Positions 55,559 to 64,000 of a DNA stretch of 64,000 nucleotides are shown here, piece by piece. The notes under the pieces are model-generated. The model did no database searches and was not told where the DNA came from. It saw only the letters and a list, made by a program, of their open reading frames with translations. The stretch is from Taxillus chinensis (taxonomy: Eukaryota; Streptophyta; Magnoliopsida; Santalales; Loranthaceae): assembly GCA_023512835.1 (NCBI GenBank), contig CM042085.1, positions 43,772,721 through 43,836,720 of the forward strand, in the 5' to 3' direction. Position numbers and translations under genes: made by a program. Within the stretch, counting starts at the first letter, position 1. The number at the start of each line of letters is the position of its first letter.

Positions 55559-57527
55559 GTGCATGCAAAGAGAGGAGGATATACAATTTACTCGGGAACC
55601 TAAAAGGTTGTTCAGAGCTCGTCGTAGAGCAGCTAGGGAAGCAGCACGTGAGGCGGAAGAAGCACTACAAGGCTTGGAGCAATCCGTAGGCGATCTGATG
55701 GCAGATTTCAGACCTGATGGTGGTGCACTGATAACGTGCATTTTATGCCGTTTTTCTAGTGTTTATTTAGGATGTTTAAGAGCATGATTAGAGCCTTATT
55801 GCCTCATATTTCATATATATTTGCTCTAACCCCTAGGAAGATGCTAGTTGCAAATACATGCGTTTTTAAGCTGTTTTGGCAGGTTTTGGACCTTACTTTT
55901 GACATAGTAGATGGCCTCAAACAATTGGCGTGCAAGAACAAAAGTTGCTTGGAATGATGTCCTCTATCTGCCATAGAAATTTCAGAGCATTTGGAGCTGA
56001 TTTGGATCTGCACGTGAATTCACCCAATTCACGTGCAAGCCTATTTTTGCCTCTCAGGCCTCTACATGATGCAAGGAAGCTTGGGGAGAAGTTTGAGCTG
56101 ATTTGGAGGTGCACGTGAATTCACCATATCACGTGCAAATTGACGTGCAGAGATATTTTTGGACCGATCCAATCGTTTTTCCATGCTAATCATTTGTTCC
56201 TGAAGGCCCAAGTCCAAATTGTGGATGGAAGATAGAGTTTTTAATGTTTCGAGTGTCACTTACCAAAACTACGCCGTTTTGATAAGTGGGCTAGGTTACA
56301 CACCTCAAAGCCCATCCAAACTCTATAAATAAGAGCTCCACGCCCCTTGCTAGCCATGACTAGACCCCCTACACGTTTTTAGAGAGAGAGAGAGGCTCCA
56401 CGACTTGGAGGTTGCTCCTTGACCTAGGAGAGCAGCCGTCGCAGCCGTCGCGGATTTGGAGCCTGGATTTGAAGCTTTGTTGCGCGCGTGGTCAAGAAGA
56501 AGATGTTGAGCTTTTCTGCTTTGGTTTTGCTTGTAATCATGCGTGAGTAGTTCTTTTAATCTAGGGGAGCAATGTAGCCCCCTTGTTGCTTGGCTGTGTT
56601 TATGAATATTGGGTTTGGATGATTGAAGTTTTGCATGTTTTATGAATCTGTTCTTAATTCTATCTTTGGATGTACACCTTGGTATTCTTAGCCCTAGTCT
56701 GGGGCGGATTGAGATTCATAACTTATTTGTGATTGGTGTGATCATTATCCTTTTGCAAGTATGATTTATTGGCTTTGCATGTTTGTGTGTTTAGATGACC
56801 ATTCTGGCATACAACTCTTAAAAGGACCTCAATGACCATTTGTTGTCCTTGGCTTATGTTTAGCATGTTTTCAATCAGACAACCCTAATATCATGAACCA
56901 GTAGAGATAACATAGGGAGGTGAAATTGTGACCCTAGATGCTTTTAATCCTTGAATCTTAATCCTAAAATCAGTTTACTTTCTTTGTTTATTCAGAAAAC
57001 CAAATAAAAATTAGATCTTCAGATTAAAAAAGAAACTTTTTGCCAAGACATTTTATAGAACAAGAGTAATTGGGTGATTTGATTTGAGAACTAGAGAACT
57101 AGGTTAATCCCTGTGGGTTCGACCCCTTTCTTGCTGCTATTCTTTTAGTGCAAACTTAGGGAATTTATTATTTTGAAGAGAGATTTAACGACATTAGCTA
57201 GCTCGTTTAGAGAGGCTAAAAATCTTGTCTGTCATGCACCGCAAGGAGGGGCCAATTACAATGGCCAATATCCAGAAGAAGAGGGTAATCGGTTTATGCC
57301 CATAACCTTCTTAGATTATGCGAGACCAATGATGTCAGACCATTATTCTGGGATTCGGCAGACAAGAGTCCAAGCAAATAGCTTCGAGTTGAAGCCGGCA
57401 TTGATCAACATGGTGAGCAACAACGCGTTTGGAGGAACAGCCATGGATGATCCACACCAGCATTTGATGAGGTTCTACCAGATGTGCGACACCATAAAGA
57501 TCAACAATGTATCGGAGGAGGCAATAA
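55559..57527 (+). pseudogene. gag: Gag fragment without LTRs, embedded in satellite
   Basis: 55559-55728 matches the gag start (MQREEDIQFTREPKRLFRARRRAAREAAREAEEAL). After a solo LTR (55729-57234) it continues at 57235-57527 (GGANYNGQYPEEEGNRFMP, NAFGGTAMDDPHQHLMRFYQ, SEEAIK). The left joint shares AGTTGT with the satellite and the right joint shares only one or two bases. There is no own LTR or target duplication, so I read it as filler DNA from break repair, later hit by an LTR element. The satellite subtype differs on the two sides. Confidence 0.85.
55729..57234 (+). mobile_element. Solo LTR inside the gag fragment
   Basis: 1,506 bp from TGATAACG to CTGTCA, flanked by TGCAC at 55724-55728 and 57235-57239; gag reads GGTGCACCGCAAGG without it. 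TATA box at 56324-56331, perfect CACGTG palindrome near 56009-56037. Confidence 0.95.
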
Positions 57528-60500
57528 AGTTCATCCACTCTAATAGAGGTTTTAGCCTTGTTTATTCCTTAGTCATAATAGTGGATTGGACTCCGCTTGG
57601 GTAACACCTTACTACTATGAATTACATTCCATTATGTGAATGACATATAACATATGCCTTTTTAAACTTTGATAACTTCATTTGTTTTTATCGATCCATG
57701 CGAGACATTAGAAATTAATTATATAGCCAAGCCTAACATGAACCTTTTTATTTGTAATTGAGACGAAGTGGATTTATACATTTTGACGTAGGTTGTGACC
57801 TCTTGCATTCCTTATTGCTATGATGTATTAGACTACATCTATATAATAGGTCACGTGCAAAGGGTATGTCACATTGGGCGAACCACGTACAACTTGTTTC
57901 CTTTCGAGAAAATTTCTTTCTGTCGTTCGATTCATCCAATCGGCGTATCAGAAATCAACTAAATAATCAACTCAAACCTAAAGTTTTTAGCCTTTTCATT
58001 TGTAGTTGAATCAAATATTGGGTTCATCCCTTCTAATAGAGGTCTTAACGTCATTTATTCATTTTTGATAATAGTGGATTAGACTTGGTGTGGGTAATAA
58101 TACCTTACCTCTGTGGAGTACGTCTCATTGTGTGAACAACGTAAAACATATGTCCTTTTAACCTTTAGCGAACATTACGTTTAGTTTTTGATTGATCCAT
58201 TCGAGACACTAAAAATTAATTAAGTAGCATACTCTAACTTGAGGTAGCTAGCTTTTTATTTGAAACTGACACATAACGGTTCATCGTTTCTTATAGGGGT
58301 TTAAACCTCGTTTATTCATTAGTCATAATAGTAGTATTACACTTTGCGTGGGAAACACCTCACCACTGTGGATTATGAGCCATTGTGTGAACCATGTACA
58401 ATATGTGCCTGTTTCACCTTTAACGATCATTACTTGTTTTTTTAAACGTTCGATTCGATATGTTGGAAATTAATTAAATTGCCAACCCTAGTCTGAAGAT
58501 ACAAGCCTTTTATATGTAATTGAAATAAAATAGCGTATTTATTTATTTTGATGGAGGTCGTGACCTCTTGTATTCCTTACTACTACTACGAGTTGACTCA
58601 GTGTAGGAAATACCTCGCCTCCGTAGAGTATGTCACCTTGGGCGAATGACGTACGACTTGTGTCCTCTTAATCTTTCATGAAAATTACTCTTTACTGACT
58701 TTGATTCATCGATTTAAAGAGTCGAAATCAACCGAATAACCAATCCAAACCTAAAGTTACTAGCCCTTTTATTTGCAATTGAAATAAATACGAGGTTCAT
58801 CCATTCTAATAAAGGTTTTTAACCTTGTTTATTCATTATTAACAATTAGGGATTAGAGACCGTGCAGGTAACACCATAGTACTGTGGAGTACATCCCCTT
58901 GTGTGGACCACTCACAACATGTGTTCTTTTAACCATTAATAAACATCACTTTTTGTTTTTGATCGATCCTCTCGAAACACCAAATATTAAATAAATAGCG
59001 AATCCTTACCTGAAGGTAGTAACCTTTTTATTTGTAATTGAAACATACAAGAGGTTCATCCACTCTAATAGAGGTTTTAGCCTTGTTTATTCCTTAGTCA
59101 TAATAGTGGATTGGACTCCGCTTGGGTAACACCTTACTACTGTGAATTATATTCCATTATGTGAATGACATATAACATATGCCTTTTTAAACTTTGATAA
59201 CTTCATTTGTTTTTATCGATCCATGCGAGACATTAGAAATTAATTATATAGCCAAGCCTAACATGAACCTTTTTATTTGTAATTGAGACGAAGTGGATTT
59301 ATACATTTTGGCGTAGGTTGTGACCTCTTGCATTCCTTATTGCTATGATGTATTAGACTACATCTATATAATAGGTCACGTGCAAAGGGTATGTCACATT
59401 GGGCGAACCACGTACAACTTGTTTCCTTTCGAGAAAATTTCTTTCTGTCGTTCGATTCATCCAATCGGCGTATCAGAAATCAACTAAATAATCAACTCAA
59501 ACCTAAAGTTTTTAGCCTTTTCATTTGTAGTTGATCAAATATTGGGTTCATCCCTTCTAATAGAGGTCTTAACGTCATTTATTCATTTTTGATAATAGTG
59601 GATTAGACTTGGTGTGGGTAATAATACCTTACCTCTGTGGAGTACGTCTCATTGTGTGAACAACGTAAAACATATGTCCTTTTAACCTTTAGCGAACATT
59701 ACGTTTAGTTTTTGATTGATCCATTCGAGACACTAAAAATTAATTAAGTAGCATACTCTAACTTGAGGTAGCTAGCTTTTTATTTGAAACTGACACATAA
59801 GGGTTCATCGTTTCTTATAGGGGTTTAAACCTCGTTTATTCATTAGTCATAATAGTAGTATTACACTTCGCGTGGGAAACACCTCACCAATGTGGATTAT
59901 GAGCCATTGTGTGAACCATGTACAATATGTGCCTGTTTCACCTTTAACGATCATTACTTGTTTTTTTAAACGTTCGATTCGATATGTTGGAAATTAATTA
60001 AATTGCCAACCCTAGTCTGAAGATACAAGCCTTTTATGTGTAATTGAATTAAAATAGCGTATTTATTTATTTTGATGGAGGTCGTGACCTCTTGTATTCC
60101 TTACTACTACTACGAGTTGACTCAGTGTAGGAAATACCTCGCCTCCGTAGAGTATGTCACCTTGGGCGAATGACGTATGACTTGTGTCCTCTTAATCTTT
60201 CATGAAAATTACTCTTTACGACTTTGATTCATCGATTTAAAGAGTCGAAATCAACCGAATAACCAATCCAAACCTAAAGTTACTAGCCCTTTCATTTGCA
60301 ATTGAAATAAATACGAGGTTCATCCATTCTAATAAAGGTTTTTAACCTTGTTTATTCATTATTAACAATTAGGGATTAGAGACCGTGCAGGTAACACCAT
60401 AGTACTGTGGAGTACATCCCCTTGTGTGGACCACTCACAACATGTGTTCTTTTAACCATTAATAAACATCACTTTTTGTTTTTGATCGATCCTCTCGAAA

Positions 60501-63500
60501 CACCAAATATTAAATAAATAGCGAATCCTTACCTGAAGGTAGTAACCTTTTTATTTGTAATTGAAACATACAGTAGGTTCATCCACTCTAATAGAGGTTT
60601 TAGCCTTGTTTATTCCTTAGTCATAATAGTGGATTGGACTCCGCTTGGGTAACACCTTACTACTGTGAATTATATTCCATTATGTGAATGACATATAACA
60701 TATGCCTTTTTAAACTTTGATAACTTCATTTGTTTTTATCGATCCATGCGAGACATTAGAAATTAATTATATAGCCGAGCCTAACACGAACCTTTTTATT
60801 TGTAATTGAGACGAAGTGGATTTATACATTTTGGCGTAGGTTGTGACCTCTTGCATTCCTTATCGCTATGATGTATTAGACTAGATCTATATAATAGGTC
60901 ACGTCCAAAGGGTATGTCACATTGGGCGAACCACGTACAACTTGTTTCCTTTCGAGAAAATTTCTTTCTGTCGCTCGATTCATCCAATCGGCGTATCAGA
61001 AATCAACTAAATAATCAACTCAAACCTAAAGTTTTTAGCCTTTTCATTTGTAGTTGAATCAAATATTGGGTTCATCCCTTCTAATAGAGGTATTAACGTC
61101 ATTTATTCATTTTTGATAATAGTGGATTAGACTTGGTGTGGGTAATAATACCTTACCTCTGTGGAGTATGTCTCATTGTGTGAACTACGTAAAACATATG
61201 TCCTTTTAACCTTTAGCGAACGTTACATTTAGTTTTTGATTCATCCATTCGAGACACTAAAAATTAATTAAGTAGCATACTCTAACTTGAGGTAGCTAGC
61301 TTTTTATCTGAAACTGACACATAACGGTTCATCGTTTCTTATAGGGGTTTAAACCTCGTTTATTCATTAGTCATAATAGTTACACTTCGCGTGGGAAACA
61401 CCTCACCACTTGTGGATTATGAGCCATTGTGTGAACCATGTACAATATGTGCCTGTTTCACCTTTAACGATCATTACTTGTTTTTTTAAACGTTCGATTT
61501 GATATGTTGGAAATTAATTAAATTGCCAACCCTAGTCTGAAGATACAAGCCTTTTATGTGTAATTGAATTAAAATAGCGTATTTATTTATTTTGATGGAG
61601 GTCGTGACCTCTTGTATTCCTTACTACTACTACGAGTTGACTCAGTGTAGGAAATACCTCGCCTCCGTAGAGTATGTCACCTTGGGCGAATGACGTACGA
61701 CTTGTGTCCTCTTAATCTTTCATGAAAATTACTCTTTACTGACTTTGATTCATCGATTTAAAGAGTCGAAATCAACTGAATAACCAATCCAAACCTAAAG
61801 TTACTAGCCCTTTCATTTGCAATTGAAATAAATACGAGGTTCATCCATTCTAATAAAGGTTTTTAACCTTGTTTATTCATTATTAACAATTAGGGATTAG
61901 AGACCGTGCAGGTAACACCATTGTACTGTGGAGTACATCCCCTTGTGTGGACCACTCACAACATGTGTTCTTTTAACCATTAATAAACATCACTTTTTGT
62001 TTTTGATCGATCCTCTCGAAACACCAAATATTAAATAAATAGCGAATCCTTACCTGAAGGTAGTAACCTTTTTATTTGTAATTGAAACATACGAGAGGTT
62101 CATCCACTCTAATAGAGGTTTTAGCCTTGTTTATTCCTTAGTCATAATAGTGGATTGGACTCCGCTTGGGTAACACCTTACTACTGTGAATTATATTCCA
62201 TTATGTGAATGACATATAACATATGCCTTTTTAAACTTTCATAACTTCATTTGTTTTTATCGATCCATGCGAGACATTAGAAATTAATTATATAGCCAAG
62301 CCTAACATGAACCTTTTTATTTGTAATTGAGACGAAGTGGATTTATACATTTTGGCGTAGGTTGTGACCTCTTGCATTCCTTATTGCTATGATGTATTAG
62401 ACTACATCTATATAATAGGTCACGTCCAAAGGGTATGTCACATTGGGCGAACCACGTACAACTTGTTTCCTTTCGAGAAAATTTCTTTCTGTCACTCGAT
62501 TCATCCAATCGGCGTATCAGAAATCAACTAAATAATCAACACAAACCTAAAGTTTTTAGCCTTTTCATTTGTAGTTGAATCAAATATTGGGTTCATCCCT
62601 TCTAATAGAGGTATTAACGTCGTTTATTCATTTTTGATAATAGTGGGTTAGACTTGGTGTGGGTAATAATACCTTACCTCTGTGGAGTACGTCTCATTGT
62701 GTGAACTACGTAAAACATATGTCCTTTTAACCTTTAGCGAACATTACATTTAGTTTTTGATTGATCCATTCGAGACACCTGAAAATTAATTAAGTAGCAT
62801 ACTCTAACTTGAGGTAGCTAGCTTTTTATTTGAAACCGACACACAACGGTTCATCGTTTCTTATAGAGGTTTAAACCTCGTTTATTCATTAGTCATAATA
62901 GTGTATTACACTTCGCGTGGGAAACACCTCACCACCGTGGATTATGAGCCATTGTGTGAACCATGTACAATATGTGCCTGTTTCACCTTTAACGATCATT
63001 ACTTGTTTTTTTAAACGTTCGATTCGATATGTTGGAAATTAATTAAATTGCCAACCCTAGTTTGAAGATACAAGCCTTTTATATGTAATTGAATTAAAAT
63101 AGCGTATTTATTTATTTTGATGGAGGTCGTGACCTCTTGTATTCCTTACTACTACTATGAGTAGACTCAGTGTAGGAAATACCTCGCCTCCGTAGAGTAT
63201 GTCACCTTGGGCGAATGACGTACGACTTGTGTCCTCTTAATCTTTCATGAAAATTACTCCTTACAGCTTTGATTCATCGATTTAAAGAGTCAGAAATCAA
63301 CTGAATAACCAATCCAAACCTAAAGTTACTAGCCCTTTCATTTGCAATTGAAATAAATACGAGGTTCATCCATTCTAATAAAGGTTTTTAACCTTGTTTA
63401 TTCATTATTAACAATTAGGGATTAGAGACCGTGCAGGTAACACCTTAGTACTGTGGAGTACATCCCCTTGTGTGAACCATTCACAACATGTGTTCTTTTA

Positions 63501-64000
63501 ACCGTAAATAAACATCACTTTTTGTTTTTGATCGATCCTCTCGAAACACCAAATATTAAATAAATAGCGAATCCTTACCTGAAGGTAGTAACCTTTTTAT
63601 TTGTAATTGAAACATACAGTAGGTTCATCCACTCTAATAGAGGTTTTAGCCTTGTTTATTCGTCAGTCATGATAGTGGATTGGACTCCGCTTGGGTAACA
63701 CCTTTCTACTGTGAATTACATTCCATTATGTGAATGACATATAACATATGCCTTTTTAAACTTTCATAACTTCATTTGTTTTTATCGATCCATGTGAGAC
63801 ATTAGAAATTAATTATATAGCCGAGCCTAACACGAACCTTTTTATTTGTAATTGAGACGAAGTGGATTTATACATTTCGGCGTAGGTTGTGACCTCTTGC
63901 ATTCCTTATCGCTATGATGTATTAGACTAGATCTATATAATAGGTCACGTCCAAAGGGTATGTCACATTGGGCGAACCACGTACAACTTGTTTCCTTTCG
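57528..64000. repeat. Satellite array 5 (1,522-bp subtype)
   Basis: It has the same A-F order, but anchors at 58981, 60504, 62025 and 63550 give periods of 1,523, 1,521 and 1,525 bp. Diagnostic differences include a loss of about 8 bp at the A/B boundary (AACATGAACC where other arrays have AACGTGAAGACACTAGCC) and another 8 bp in B (CCTTTCGAG for CCTTTGAATCTTTCGAG). The 63-codon minus-strand frame repeated at 57748, 59273, 60796 and 62317 is a by-product of the repeat. The array runs off the window end. Confidence 0.95.

Noticed and set aside
57748..57939. 63-codon minus-strand frame repeated every 1.5 kb in the last array
   Set aside because: It follows the satellite period and is absent from the other arrays because of small indels. 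No start context or domain.

Overview
This is repeat-only plant DNA, with no host gene, tRNA or rRNA that I can recognise. It has the look of pericentromeric or other deep heterochromatin of a seed plant, most likely a flowering plant. The evidence is long tandem satellite arrays broken by nested plant-type Ty3/gypsy LTR retrotransposons (one Tekay/Del-like, several Athila-like) and plant L1-type LINEs. I cannot name the species.

Layout. 1-4905: part of a Tekay/Del-like element (partial LTR, iMet-type primer-binding site, broken gag, protease, RT-RNase H). It fuses in frame to a 5'-truncated LINE (about 4906-7865). 7866-11168 and 14036-14907: satellite, split by a second LINE (11169-14035) with a 10-bp target-site duplication. 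14908-29799: a composite Athila-family element (LTR, gag-pol, an extra region with a Ulp1-like C48 cysteine protease, LTR, second gag, partial LTR), flanked by the 5-bp duplication GTAAT. 29800-38735: satellite, including a stretch at 36970-37745 where satellite and reverse-complement LINE are interleaved. 38736-51824: a reversed, truncated Athila element holding a complete non-autonomous relative (40906-47377, duplication CATAC) and a solo LTR (49866-51372, duplication AAAAA). 51825-55558: satellite. 55559-57527: a gag scrap with another solo LTR (55729-57234, duplication TGCAC). 57528-64000: a second satellite subtype.

The satellite is a higher-order repeat. About 1,540 bp (1,522 bp in the last array) holds six divergent units (A-F) of about 257 bp. 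A resembles D, B resembles E and C resembles F, so the hexamer looks like a doubled trimer. A short dyad sits at the same phase in the units.

The Athila-like elements form one family sharing LTRs of 1.4-1.5 kb that begin TGATAACG and end CTGTCA, with a tRNA-Asp-type primer-binding site. The long member carries pol plus the Ulp1-like gene, which has a possible promoter of its own. The short member has lost pol and most of the Ulp1-like gene but keeps an intact 464-codon ORF, so it would depend on its relatives to move. Most coding regions are broken. Many of the breaks lie on CAG/CTG/CCG triplets, the CHG methylation context, so some may be sequencing errors and not real mutations.
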